DNA from: Pegea sp. RAD2-039
Lineage: Eukaryota > Chordata > Thaliacea > Salpida > Salpidae
DNA length: 64,000 nt
Direction: 5' to 3'
Assembly: GCA_034620365.1 (NCBI GenBank)
Contig: JAQGEQ010000299.1
Location: 1-64,000 of the forward strand
Part shown: positions 1 to 13,400 of the stretch, piece by piece
How positions within the stretch are numbered: the stretch's first letter is position 1
Layout: each line of letters starts with the position of its first letter
The notes under the pieces: model-generated
The model's input: only the letters and a program-made list of their open reading frames with translations
The model's database searches: none
Told to the model about the DNA's origin: nothing
Position numbers and translations under genes: made by a program

Positions 1-600
1 TAGTTTAAGTTGCAACCATCTAATAAAAGATTGCTTTAAGTGGCAACCATCTTACAAAAGAATAGTTTAAGTTGCAACCATCTAATAAAAGATTGCTTTA
101 AGTGGCAACCATCTTACAAAAGATTAGTTTAAGTGACAACCATCTTACGAAAGATTAGTTTAAGTGACAATCATCTTACGAAAGATTAGTTTAAGTGGCA
201 ACCATCTTACAAAAGATTAGTTTAAGTGGCAACCATCTTACGAAAGATTAGTTTAAGTGACAATCATCTTACGAAAGAATAGTTTAAGTGGCAACCATCT
301 TACAAAAGAATAGTTTAAGTGACAATCATCTTACGAAAGAATAGTTTAAGTGGCAATTATCTTACAAAAGATTAGTTTAAGTGGCAACCATCTTACAAAA
401 GATTAGTTTAAGTGGCAACCATCTTACAAAAGATTAGTTTAAGTGGCAACCATTTTACAAAAGATTAGTTTAAGTGGCAACCATCTTCCAAAAGAATAGT
501 TTAAGTTGCAACCATCTAATAAAAGATTGCTTTAAGTGGCAACCATCTTACAAAAGATTAGTTTAAGTTGCAACCATCTTACAAAAGATTACTTATTAAA
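1..600. repeat. 31-bp minisatellite array
   Basis: About nineteen head-to-tail units of 31 bp run from the window edge to about 600. Each contains the core AGTTTAAGTGGCAACCATCT followed by a TACAAAAGATT-like end. Variants (TTGCAACC, TGACAATC, CTAATAAAAGATTGC) recur in blocks, so the array grew partly by copying multi-unit segments. One more decayed unit is found at about 3648-3685, on the far side of LINE copy A, so that LINE interrupts the array. The array continues off the left end. No gene is visible in it. Confidence 0.95.
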
Positions 601-639
601 ACTTACTTAATCAAAAGTTATTATCCGACATCAGCAAAT

Positions 640-3600
640 CTATATCCGCTTAATTAGCCAAATTTAAATTAGAAACATAAAACGATGTTGCCAAGATAAA
701 CTAGAAAATTTCTAGTTTATCTAAATCAATAGATGAACTGGATGCCTCTACAAAAAACCAGTCACATGGTCCTCGGTGATCGGTGATCCCAGTTCCGACT
801 AAAATGTTAACATGGTGCAGCTTCTTACCAAGAAGGTCACCGACACGCACAAAATACTCGCTTTAGACCTTGAGGACAGATAAAACAATGTCATCATCTT
901 TGATGTCACTGAGGCTGATAAAGATGATGACAGTAAGTTTTTTAATCAAATGTAGTCTCAAAGCCTTGATTTTGTGGACGTTCCAAAGGTATCAATGACT
1001 AGACTTGGAGCAAAAAGCTCAGATCATCAAAGACCGTTGAAAATGTCCTTTCAGGAAAATTGGAACAAACGCAAGTTTCTTGCCAAGCTGTATAAGCTAA
1101 GGCTTGACGAAAAATTCAAGCGCATTCGAGTAGCACATGATATGTGTGAAGATGATCGCTTAGAAAATAAGCGTCTTCTAAAAGAGGCGTATAACCGAAA
1201 TCAGAAGGAACAACCAACTGATTTCTATTACAAAGTTCGAGGTCCACCATGGGCCTTGAGAATTGTCAAGGTTTTTTCAAAAAACGGAAGTGGCAAATAA
1301 TCACTGGACCCACATCTTTTTTAAAACTCTCTCCGCACACAATTGTTAATAACCAAGATATCAATTTACAGAAGCCCATCATCAAATCTCACAAGCGTCA
1401 AAAAGACAATTCTTCTATCACATTAAGTATGTTCTTCAACGCACGGTCAATTATTAATAAAATTTTCCAATTGAAAGCTATTTTGTATTCCCAAGATTTC
1501 ACATTTGTCTTATTACTGAAACTTGGTTGAAACCGTTTATCCTGATTCTTTTCTGTTTGACGGTAATCTTTTTTGTGTTTTGCCTTGTGATAGACTGTAT
1601 GATAGAGGCGGCGGTGTTTGCGTAATTTACAAAAATATCACTTGCACCTAAGATCTCTAGAATTCAGATCGATCCCATTAATTGTCCAGGGTTTGAGATT
1701 ATCGCTTTTGATTTTCATTACTCTAAGTCCAAATTCTCTCGTTTTATATGTACCTACCTACCACCCTCTAAAACTAATGATGACGTTACTGTTAAGGCCT
1801 TATTGAAGGTTCTGAAGAGTGTTGTGTGTCCTGAGTTATATATTTTGGGGGATTTTAATCGTAGTAAAATTGATTGGAATAACCTAAATATAGCATTTAT
1901 TGGAAAATCGTTTAACTTGGATAGCGATAATACTAATTCACCCTTTCTAAGTCATGCCTTTGTAAGCTTCCTCAATACCAATAATCTATCTCAGATGGTT
2001 ACTTTTCCGACCCAAGTTAGTGGTAATACTTTGGATCTTCTTATCACATCAAAACCCGAGAACATTATCTATGTAGATCAAAAAGAACCTTTTGCTTTGA
2101 CATGCGATCACAATATGATTGAATTCAAGCTCCACCAAACTTTTTTTATAAACGTTACAACTTCAAGCAAAAGGAATTTTTACTGTGGAAATTATAATGG
2201 TATTAACAAATTTCTAACAGATGCTGACTGGATTTATGTTTTCAACTCTTCCAAAGACATCAATACTATTTACTCAAGGTTTACTAACATCGTAAAAAAG
2301 TCAATTGAAAAATTCATAACTTTTTATAGAACCAACAAAAAACCACATTTGCCCAAAAATTTAAAGAATTTACAACATTTAAAAAACCTCCTATACAAAC
2401 AAACTAAAACAGACCCTTCCATCAAATCTCTGTACAAAGATCTTTGTATAGTTTACAAGAAATCTATTTCTAATTTCTATTTAGGAAGAGAAAGTGCAGT
2501 TTTATTTTCACCTTGCAAGAAAACGTTTTTTTGGTTTCATAAATTGCAAGCTTAAGGCGCGATCTCAAATACCTCCCTTACTTGATAACAACGACCAGCT
2601 TGTGATGGAACCAGAAATTAAAGCTGGGTTGCTAAACAATCAATTTAATAGTGTTTTCATAACCGACGATGGCAATACTCCTTCTCTCTCCTAATCCGAC
2701 ATTCTTACAAATGTCTCTGAGATGGTAGATCTTGACTTAACGGTCAATATGGTATCTAAGTCTATTTCTTCTTTAAAATCATCAGTTTCCAACACCCCAA
2801 ATCAGATCCCAGCTTTATTTTTAAGAAAAACTACTTCCTCTTTATCACTACTTTTATCGCTTTTCTTTAATATGACTCTGAGGCGAGGAAGAGTTCTACA
2901 GATTTGGAAGAAAGCTATTATTACTCCAATTCATAAAAAGGGCCCAGAAACACCGCACTTAACTACAGACCAGTTTCGCTGACTTCAGTTATCTGCAGAA
3001 CTCAAGAACATTTTCACAATCATATGACCAGTCATTTGATGGAGCACCATCTAATATCTGATGTCCAGCATGGCTTTGTGAAACTGAGATCTTCCCTGAC
3101 TTAATATCTCACTTTTCTTAATGAGCTTACAGCCCATCACGAAAGTAATACTCCCTGTGACATCATGTATCTCGATTTTGCTAAAGTGTTTGATTCTGTC
3201 CCACACACTAAGCTCGTTACTGTATTGAAAACCTTAAAAATCAACAGCTTTATCTTACAGTGGATTGAAGATTACCTATCAGGTAGAACCCAACAAACTC
3301 GTGTAGAAAGATCTTTTTCTACTTCTAGTCAAATCATTAGTGGTGTTCCTCAAGGTTCTGTTCTGGGTCCCCTTCTCTTTTTAATTTTCATCGAAGACCT
3401 CATCAGAAGATTAGTAGCAGTAGGTGAAGTCAGTGTGTTTGTGTATGCAGATGATATCAAGCTATTATCTTGTAATCCTTCAAAACTTCAAACTGCACTA
3501 CACACTGCAGAAAACTGGTCTACGAATTGGCAGCTCAGAATCCAGCCCACAAAGTCTGAACTTGTAACTTTTTCTCGTAATTGTCATTTCTAAACTGTGA

Positions 3601-3650
3601 TTTCTTCCTTTTTTTATATTATTAACATTTTATGTAATTGTTCACTGTCT
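640..3650 (+). mobile_element. CR1/Jockey-type LINE, copy A (broken)
   Basis: This is a non-LTR retrotransposon copy on the plus strand. ORF1's C-terminal half is open at 974-1300. It has a conserved block ending in a lysine-rich helical stretch that also occurs in copy B. ORF2 follows in several frames: endonuclease remains at about 1420-2090 (FNARSIINK motif), linker at 1803-2690, reverse transcriptase at 2722-2982 and 3165-3593 with SGVPQGSVLGPLLF and the catalytic YADD. Frameshifts and stops (for example near 1530, 1615, 2555 and 2985) make it dead. After the RT motif it jumps at about 3583 straight to the 3' untranslated sequence, so the RT C-terminus is deleted relative to copy B. The extreme 3' tail is missing. 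Confidence 0.93.
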
Positions 3651-3659
3651 TACAAAGGA

Positions 3660-4600
3660 TAGTTTCAAGTAGCAACAAGTTTAAACTTTAATTATAAAAC
3701 TGACTTTTAAATGTAACAGATAAGTTTTCGATTTTTGAAAAATAATGCTTCGATTAAATGTAGTTTTAAATATTTAAATTTTGCAAAAGATTAGTTGAAA
3801 CAGATTTATAGTTGATTGATAAATGATTAAAAGGAAACCAAATTAAAAGTTTTTGAAACGAATGAAATAAAAAATTATGTTAATTCTAAAAATAGAACAT
3901 CTTTTCTTCTTAGATACAGATGACATACTATTAATTGAAAACTTTTAATCACCAGATTATGACACTATCCACAAACAATTGTTTCAACTGTAAGATGATA
4001 TACTCGACGTAATCGTTGAGATGACGTCATAAGCAGCTTGAAATTTACCACAACCTGTTGGAAGAGTTATTTGTGAAGATTAAGTCATAAAATTGAAACT
4101 TTTTCTTTTTACTGATTTTTTTACATAACTTTTTATGATCTAATTATTCAAAAGTGAAAATGTATCTAGCTTTAGAACCAACCAGCTAACTACCAAACCA
4201 ATTAGCTAGGTAACAAACCAGCTATCCATCTAGCTAACTATTTGGTTAATTGACAATTTTCTGTTGTTTGATTGAATCAAGAAAAATTTTTTTATCAACA
4301 GTCTATTTATTTAAAAAAAAGTAAATCTATATTTCAGACTAATGCATAAACCCAGCCCTCATCTCGACTTTATCTAACAGAGATAACAAATAAATAACAA
4401 TCAATTTCAAGTCTCTCAAGTAGAGGTATGACGTCATCAAGTCGATAAAACATCAGATGACCTCATCTTCGATCGCTGATCAATTTAAGATGCTTCAGAT
4501 GAAGATGAGGATCAGTTTATATGATTTGCAACGGAACATTAAAAAGAATTGAAAAAAAAATGAAAGAAAAGAAAAAAAGTGAAAGAAAAGAAATAAAAAA
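3660..4600. other. AT-rich spacer downstream of Set1
   Basis: No coding sequence is recognised. The stretch contains two TGACGTCATC motifs (about 4022 and 4428) and a short patch of repeated CAGCTA/TAGCTA words at about 4185-4245. It lies 3' of Set1 and probably includes its 3' UTR, but I cannot place the poly(A) site. Confidence 0.5.
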
Positions 4601-4602
4601 AA

Positions 4603-7600
4603 TCAATTCAGTGTTCCTCTGCAGTTGAAAGAGCCACAAAAGCACGGGATCTTCTCGTCTTCGATTGGAAACTTGTAATCGTAAGTGATTTCTTCACCCG
4701 CTTTTATCACATCTTTTGAATAAATCACAATCTTCTTGTTTCCGTCCACAGTAATCACCTTTGCATAACAACTCGGCTACAAAAACAAAACCAGCATGAC
4801 GTCATCAGCGACCCGATCATGACGTCATCAACTCACATTACACGAGTGGTTCATGAAACGCGCGAAGTTTCCACATTTAGTGGCATCGATGATGTGATCT
4901 TGATCGATACGGAATAGATAAGAGGAACCAATCCCTCGTTTGGTGTAAACCATCTCGCGTCGATCAGCAACCAGTGAACGAACCAGTTGACCAACATATT
5001 CAATCACCATTTCATCAGCTGCGATGGTTTCTTCGGCAAATAATCCCCAACCATGAATTCGACTTCGCTTGAACTTCACGCTCTTCTTTCGATACTATAA
5101 ACACGATTGATAAGGCGACGATGACGTCATCAAGTGATTGCGTCACCATCAGTTGGTTGTATTTGATGAGGTCGGAGGTTTCGGCGCCGAATTCCGACGC
5201 GATTCGTCGCATTATGTGACGAGCTTCGCGCGACTTCTCCACCGTTTGACCGGAAGTCATCGTCGAACCACTTCCGGTTGTGACGTCATTACCCTGATGA
5301 CCAGCAAGACCACGTGATCGCGGAATCGTGTTGTCTGCTTGGCGACACATCAGGCTTCGTTGTTGCCGTTTCACTTTCGCGTTCAGCTTGTAGTAACCTG
5401 TAAGAAGCGGCGATGACGTCATCGTGGTTGTCGTCATGACAACTTTGCGACTTAGCGCGCACTTACCTTCGGAACGCGCACATCCGGTTTTGTGTGGCTC
5501 GCTGATGACGTCATCTTTACGTTTGCGCTTGCGACCGCGTTTCCGCAATTTATCGTCACCGCCAGATGGCGTGCCGTCGTCGATGGTAACCTTGGTAACC
5601 GGGTGAGGAACCCAATGAGTATCATTCACCCAACTTTCCTGTCCATCTTCACACTTCAACATTTCTTCAAACTCCATCCGGATATACTGCGAATGACGTC
5701 ACAAGTTGATGACTTCAGCATCGATGAAATGACGTCACAACCGACCATCATATCCTCTAGATCGATTCCAACCTCCGTGATGTTCATCAAGATCGCATGT
5801 TCACTAGCTTCACTTCGACGCTCGAAACGTTTCCTTGGCAATACTTCTGATCGCGTTGATGACGTCACATCCGGTTTCTTTTCACGTCGCGACTTGACGC
5901 GCTCGGTGGAGATGGTCTGCGAGTGACGAAACGAGGCGTTGACGTCATTGATGATAATGACGTCACAACGCGCGCTACTCACAGTGGAGGGGAACATCCG
6001 GGCGGCTGGGTGCAAAGTTCTCTCTTGATAAAGTTTCGGACTCAAGCTGAAAAGAAGTGAGCGTGACGTCATCAGTGACGTAATAGAGATCAAGTGACCT
6101 GTAGTTGTGATCGATGAGTACGATGTCTTTAGGAAGAGGATTTGCGTAAGAATGTTCCTCAGCAATTTGAAAGATTTGATCTTTACGTTCTTCTTCTAAT
6201 CTCTTGTTTCTCCTCTGCGGATTCATCGCTGATGACGTCATCTGATCACGTGTCAACTACCTCACCTGTTGTTCGAGTGCTTCATGTGGTGATGACGTCA
6301 CCTGATGATGAGCTTTATGGAACGACAACAACGTCATCACCGCCTGAAGCTCATCTTCACTTTGCTTCCTTTTTTCGCCATCCAATCTGAAACGAAGCAA
6401 ATAGTGACGTCATCAAGCAAATAATGACGTCATCAAGCAAATAGTGACGTCATCAAGCAAATAGTGACGTCATCAAGCAAATAGTGACGTCATCACTTAC
6501 GGTTGTTTATTATCGAGATGTTGAAGCTGATGAAGATGACTTTCACTGTCTGATCTCACTCGCTCCGTCACCTGTCGACGACAAGAAGCGGAAATTATCG
6601 ATGACGTCATCATCGCGCCACTTACGTCAGCAAAGAAATCCAAATTGCTTTTTGATTCATCTTTTGAATAATATCGAAATCTTCTTCCTGGTTGAAGTTC
6701 ATCTTCATCATCAGGTGCAACAAAATCGTCGCTTCGCGCGTTATTTATGACGTCATCGCTGTCACGTGATGATGTCATCTTCAACTTTTTGTTGGGTGCA
6801 TTAAAGTCTATTACGTCATCGTCGCTAACAAGCAAGCGTCGTTTCTTGGCTCCACTTTTCATAATCTTCACAGGAATAATGACGTCATCAGTTTTTTATT
6901 ATATGATGACGTCACAACTAACCTCATCATCGGTGACGTCACTATCATTTGATTGGTCGTCTTCGGTAGTGATGTCATCATCAGAAGGACTAAAGACTTC
7001 GTCGACGTCTAATGGTACTGATGACGTCATCAACGCGTTACACACATGACTTCATCAGTAGTGACGTCATCTGCTCACCTCTTTTATCCTGGTAAGGATC
7101 GTATTCATCTTCCGCATCGTCATCTGATGACGTCATCTCTGACATCTCGCCATCGCTGTCTAGTTCGAGTACTTGATTGCGTTTTGACGTCATCATCGCG
7201 GCTTCTACGTCATCACTAACATCATCTTTCTTTCGATTCAGTCGGAAATCTACAACGAGAAGTGATGACGTCACACAAGATGGAAGCGGGGCGTGTGGGG
7301 CACCTTTATCCAATTTATTCTGATTGCCATTGGTAACGAGTTGCGGTTTCTTGACGCGAAACGACGGCATACCCGAAAGCGCGAATTTTAAGCTGACGCC
7401 GAGACGAAACCCATTCATGGACAAGCTGCCACCTTTCGCCCAATCGAGTGGATCGAAGGTCAACGCGCTCGAAGGCGGATGGGCTGGGGCTGGTTGTGAG
7501 GGCGCAGGGGCGAGGGGCACCTCGTTGCAAACTTGTAGCTTCGATTTAGATTGTTGTCGATCAAACCAATTCTCGAACTGTCGAAACGCGATCGTCTCCA

Positions 7601-10472
7601 CCATCTTTTTCATCAAATCGCGTTTGACGATTTCTTTTAATTCCATCGCGACGTTGTTGGAGATGATGGAAGTAAGGACGCGTCGCGGTTCGTCAGGGGC
7701 GGGAAAGGGGGCTCGTGGAAATATGTACCCAAATTGAGGTCGATTAGGGGGCATATTAGGGGGCCAAGGGGACCGGTGTGACCAGTCAATTCGTCCATTT
7801 GTGTCTGGACCAATAAATTGAGGTCTGGGCGGTGGTTGGGGCGGATAATTGGGTCGGGGTGGGAAGTTGGTGGTCGGTGGTAGGTTTGGATGAGGTCTGT
7901 GAGGGGGCGGGGGTCCTAACCGATGTCCAAAACGCGGTTGCTCGTTTCGAATATGGGGCCAAGGTCCACCTCGTTGACCCATCATAAACCTGTAAACAAG
8001 TGATGACGTCAGCACAGCGATCATGACATCATTCATCACAAACCTTTGAGGGAAAGGTGGAGGCCACATCGAGTTACCACCTGGCCAATTAGGACGCTGC
8101 TGACGGACAGGGAAAGCGGGAGGTGTCCCGAAGTCATGTGATGACGTCATCGGCGGGTGGAGGGCGGGAGGACGCGCGACGCCACCTAGCAGATGTTCAC
8201 TTTCACCCGACGAAATGTCCATATCCACCGATCCCACTGCCGAAGGTGGTTGCGCTTCCTGTAATCCACGTCATCAGCCAAAACTTCACTATGACGTCAT
8301 CGCTCACCTCAACTTCGCTACATCCGCTCGAAACGTTGTCAAGGGCAACAGGGGCGGTGGTAGGGGCCGGCCCCTCACCCACCATCTCGCGTAATCGCTC
8401 GTCCAACGTCAGTTGTGGTCGTTCGTCCTCATCTGCGGACGCAGGCGGTGATGACGTCACTGCGTCGGCAGCGGCAGGTGATTGTGACGTCACGTCGACG
8501 TGAGGGATAGTCGGGGGCGGCTGAAACCTGAACCATCGACAAGCGATTAGTCGGGAAGAGGGCGAAGAAGTCGCACCTGTCAGCGGCTTCGGGATGTGTG
8601 ACGTCACTGGTGAGAGGGGGGCGCGCGGTGAATTCACGAAATCGATCTTGAGGAGGTCTTTCAAAGGCAGGGAAGCGATGAGGACTTCGCGCGCGTCGCA
8701 TATAGTCGTTGTGAGGTGTAAAAGTAAGAGGACTTGATGGACGATAGACGCGTCGATCGAAATCGGGACGCACAAAAGATCTTGGAGGTGATCTTGTGAT
8801 TCGAGTATGATGAGGATCAAAATGAAGATCAGGTGCTGGAGGGAAGTGACGTAGACGATCGAAATCGCGATGAGGAGGTGACGCGATTCGACGTCCAGCA
8901 AATTGTTGATGATTTGCGAAAAGATGATGACTTCGTGACGTCATATCGATGTTGGAATGAGGCGCATATTTGATATGAGTTGGTGAAGTAGCAACAGTGA
9001 CGTCATCAGCGTTTCCATCAGATAGTTCACCATCTTCAAGATCTTCAGGCGTGAATCGCGACACCGGCGCTTCTTCTATTTTACTTCGCGCGTTTTTCTT
9101 GTGACGACTTCTTTTACTTTTCTTTTTCGATTTTTTTCGCTTCACAGTCGTCGCGTCATCTGAATCGCCATCTGCTGATGATGCCGCTGATTTGATGACG
9201 TCATTGTGATTCGTGTCTGATTTGTTTTTGTGTAGTTGCTATGGAAACAGCGAATGAGCGAAAGGCGGTTGCTACGCAGTGAAAGAAATACCCGCGCGTC
9301 GAAATCCTGAATCGGCTTCTGAACCGGAAAATTCAGCGCTATTTTTTCGATTTCCGGCGTCCTCCTAAACACAGTCACTTGTACGTCATCATGTGATGAC
9401 GTCACAAGCGCACGCACCTGACTTCGACCACTGATGGCTTCCGCTTCGGCTCGTTCCGCTTCACTGAACACGCTTCTTGTGAGTTTCTAATGACGTCAGG
9501 TAGTGAATCGCGAACCATCACTTTACCGTGCACGATTCGATTAAACAATCGCTTTAGCTCATCACCTGTGACGTCATGATGTCATTAATGACGTCATGAT
9601 TGACGTATATCACCCACCTTTGCTATCGATGACAGCAGAGATGACGTTACCCATCACAGGTGTCCCATCAAGTGATTTGATACAAAGAGATGCTGACTTG
9701 ATAGAAGTAAAAATTACCTGAAAAGTGGTCCACGAATGTTTAATGTGGACAAGGTATTTTAAATGTGGGTCAGGCATTTTAAATGTGGACCAGAGACGTT
9801 AATTGTGGAAATAAAATGGTTGGCCACCTAGTGGTTGAAAATACAAACCTTAGCAAGTCCAAGATGTTGACTGGTTTTAGGATGTTTATAAATCTTCACT
9901 CTTTCTAATTCCCCATATTTCATACACATATTCTTGATAAAATCTTCTGTTATATTGTCATTTAAGTTTGAAAATGTGATTTCTAAAGGTGGTAGGTTAT
10001 CAGTGGAATTTTCATCGATCTGTTGATGAAGTCATGAAAGAAATTTGTGAGGAATTTTCACCAATTATATTTCACCTTATATCTTGGAATACGTAAATCA
10101 AGAACAGGTCTCTCCTTTATCTTTGAATATCTCAATCTAGGGTCAGAGACTATAACTTGTGGGCAGATATGTCCCTGAGATAAATAATTTATTAAATTAT
10201 TGAAAATAAAACCAACTTTATTAGAAGTTCATTTAGATAAAAGTTGATTTAATCAATTAATTATAATACTATATTTGATAGTAACACAAAAGTGACCAGC
10301 TTCTAGACTACTTGCAACAACCAATCATAAATTGTGTTCAATGGAGCGGAAAGTAAAGATAATAACAAACCTGGTTATTATAAGATTCACCACAATACCT
10401 TACTAACTTTTGCTGACCTTTTTTTAAATATGGATCAACTAATAGTTTAAAATCCTTGGGTAAGCCTTCCAT
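4603..10472 (-). CDS. SETD1: Set1/SETD1-type histone H3K4 methyltransferase
   Basis: Multi-exon gene for the catalytic subunit of the Set1/COMPASS complex, which methylates histone H3 lysine 4 in the nucleus. The start at 10472 opens with [18 protein letters not shown], the SETD1 N-terminal block. An RRM follows (exons 10076-10174, 9849-10019, 9618-9717; [19 protein letters not shown]). Next come a long Arg/Ser/Pro-rich region (about 8040-9200), a proline-rich exon (7303-7990) with the conserved [14 protein letters not shown] helix, an acidic region, and the N-SET block ([12 protein letters not shown], about 5630). The SET domain is on exons 4837-5094 ([15 protein letters not shown]) and 4603-4776 ([14 protein letters not shown]), with a post-[11 protein letters not shown] and the terminal GTLN shared with human SETD1. 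Exon borders near 9190-9290 are uncertain. Introns and exons are packed with TGACGTCA. Identity is secure. Confidence 0.95.
6402..6500. repeat. 20-bp tandem repeat in a Set1 intron
   Basis: Five copies of TGACGTCATCAAGCAAATAG run head to tail, with one base change in the second. The array fills most of the intron between exons ending near 6500 and starting near 6390 on the minus strand. Each unit carries one complete TGACGTCATCA motif, so the array is a local expansion of the motif scattered across the whole gene. Confidence 0.97.
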
Positions 10473-10479
10473 TTTCTAA

Positions 10480-13400
10480 TTGACCGAATATACAATAGCA
10501 AATATGTGTACTACTAATTATAAAGCTCTGATGTTTAAAAGCAGTGAGTTTTTCTTATTTTTTTTTATACTTTTTTTCCTGCAGAACTTTTTTATTATAA
10601 GAATTTTTTTCTACACTTGTCAGAATCTAAGAGCATCTACAAAAAAAGTCTTTTTTTATTCAAAAAAAAATTGTAAGGACCCAACATAAAAATAAATCTA
10701 CACTGAAATTGTAATTTAAATTTAGAAAAAGCTAAAAACTTATAAACAAAACCAAGAAAAAAAATCTCGAAGTAAATATATTTTCTCATCTTGTTTTAAA
10801 CAAAACAATCTCATTTTTCTTCAAGTATATGAACGATTTCATGAAAATATCAAAGCTTACTTAAATACAAACTAATTTCGTAATAATTTCATTTATTAGT
10901 TTTAGGCTTAAAAAAAGCAAATGTTTATTCAAATCCTTAAAACTGATCTAATATTAATAAAAGTTGTTATTTTTAATCAGTTAAAACAAACATTTTCCAA
11001 AATTCTAAAAGTATTAATAAATTGATAAAATCATAATTTTTATTATAAATGTTAAAAAAACATAACTACTATTTTTTAAAGCAGCAAATGTATAATATTA
11101 AACCAAATAAATTTATATAAAAACAGAATAATGACCACATTAAAAAATAAACAAAAACTTAAACAGCTTATCCTCAAATTCAGTTTAAGCATGAGAAGAA
11201 AAACAAAAAAAAACTTGATTCAAAATATTATTATTAAAAATGTTTATAGATTTTATTATTTATAACTAAAAAAATATTATTTTTCAATTATTTTCAACTG
11301 ATATTTATGAATTTTAGAGTATTAAGAATCATTTTATAATAAAACTGCTACATACTAAAATCAATAATTAATTAATAACAAGTTCAAACTTTAGTAGAAC
11401 AGAAATTTATATCCAAATTTAAAACATCAACATTCAAACAATATGAAGCAACTTAAATATCAAATTTTTAACCAAACATATACTATTTCACATTTATTAA
11501 ATTTTTCTATTTATAATTTTGTCTAAAATATCCAAACAGAAAATACTGAGAAATTAAAATTAGTGAATGAAATATTATTTATTTTTGAAGAAACAAAAAA
11601 AAAACAGATCAACAATTTAAGAATAAGAAATTTATTTACTATAACATTATCTATTGTTTCAGTAAAAGTAATTCTTTATTAATTCACTAATAACTGAAAG
11701 AATTATTCATTTATTCTAATAACTGAAAAAACCAACTATTATTCATTTATTCAGTACAAAACCAACTATTTTTCAATATATAGACTTTGTCCTAATAAAA
11801 ACTACATTATAAACTTCTATTAACAATATAAGCTTTATGATGGACGTATTAGAAATAATTTAATATAATATAAATACAAGAAAACTTTGCTATTTAACTA
11901 CAACACAAAATAAATAAGTATAGCTCGAATATGAATAATATATTTTATAAATAAGCTGATTCTAGCTAGAATATACCTTTCTAATACATACTATAACTAA
12001 AAATGCTATTTTGAAATCATAAGAAAAAAGCAAAACAAAATCGGCACTACGAGGCCTATACTTGCAACAAGAACGAATATTTGTCGTTGTCTTCAATAAT
12101 TCGGCATTCTGAGACAGAATATTAAAAACCCAAAAACGTTTGCAACTTTAAAACCGTAAATATTGAAATATTTAACCTAACAAATAGAAACTAAAACTAG
12201 GCAATTAGAAACTAAATTACTTATACATTTGATTTAATTCTAGCACGCTAATATTAGTCTATAACAAAAATATCAGCTTTACATTTTCCTATTTTAAATA
12301 AGTTACAGAAAAATATTTTATGACTTTTAGTACTATGAAACAAACAAGCAATAATTATAATTTATACATTAAAAAATCAAAAAAGAGAGAACGTACATGA
12401 TACTCTCAAAGAAAATTCTTCAAAAGCTACATCTTTCTTAACCAATAAGCTAAAGATTTGTGCCAGACAAGTTTTTGGGGTTAGTTTTGTTGGCAAAGCA
12501 GTTTTGCAGAAGCTCCACAACAGCTAAACTAACGTAACAAATTATTTGAACAATATTTGGTTGCTCTTTGGGATTTAACCAAGGATTGTTTGTGTTGTAC
12601 CTCTAAGTTTTTGACAATCTGCACGATTTGACAATCACACATTAAAGACTGGGAATAAAAAATTGAATAAAAAATTATCATTTTTTTTAATTTGAAAAGA
12701 TTTTTTTCAAATGATAGCTCACATGTTAGGAAAAGTTCGGTTTTTCCTAGTTTATTTCCGAAAGTTTTTTAAAGGAAGGATAACTTTTAACAATTAAAGA
12801 ATTTAAAAAAGTATTTCTTATATATGTTTGAAAAGTTGTTATCTTTATTACGTTTTAAGTGTAAATTTAAAAACTCGAAATATTATTTTAAACAAAATTT
12901 CTAAAAAATTTATCTAAAATCATTTTCATTTGTAAGTAGAACGGATAGTTTAGTAAATATTTATTGTATAAATAAAAATTTATTGAAAACTTAACATAAT
13001 TTAATGGTAAGATTTTTAAATATTAGTTTGGCTCATTACCAAATCGTGATAATAGTTATAAATCAAATAAACGAATTAACAATTTTTAAAATTTTGTAAC
13101 TCTGATTTAAACTTCTTTAATATTTCATAATTTATTGTTTCAAAATTTTCGACATCTTCTACTTGTTAATTTGTAACCTGATTGAAAAGCTTTTTATCTT
13201 TTAACTTTAATGGATTCATAAATATGTCCCAAAAAAATGTAAACAAGAACAACTTAAATCCCGCCAATTTAACATTTTTTAAAGCTGATATTCTAGCACA
13301 AATATGGCGTAATTCACTGATCTTCTTAATCAACAGCAATTGTTAACTGAACTTTTTTTTTCTGATCCAGGTAAATCCTTCAAAATTATGGAAAAGTAAT

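Noticed and set aside
1-600. Regularly spaced repeats suggesting a CRISPR array
   Set aside because: Units are head to tail without unique spacers, and the DNA is animal nuclear sequence; it is a minisatellite. The same holds for 38340-39466.
6229-6265. Apparent 37-nt intron in Set1 ending at TGACGTCATCAG
   Set aside because: That acceptor gives an immediate stop in the frame of the preceding exon; the acceptor 15 bases further in keeps the frame and gives a 52-nt intron.
7324-7737. Plus-strand open frame of 137 codons
   Set aside because: It is antisense to the proline-rich Set1 exon, whose conserved [14 protein letters not shown] block fixes the true strand.
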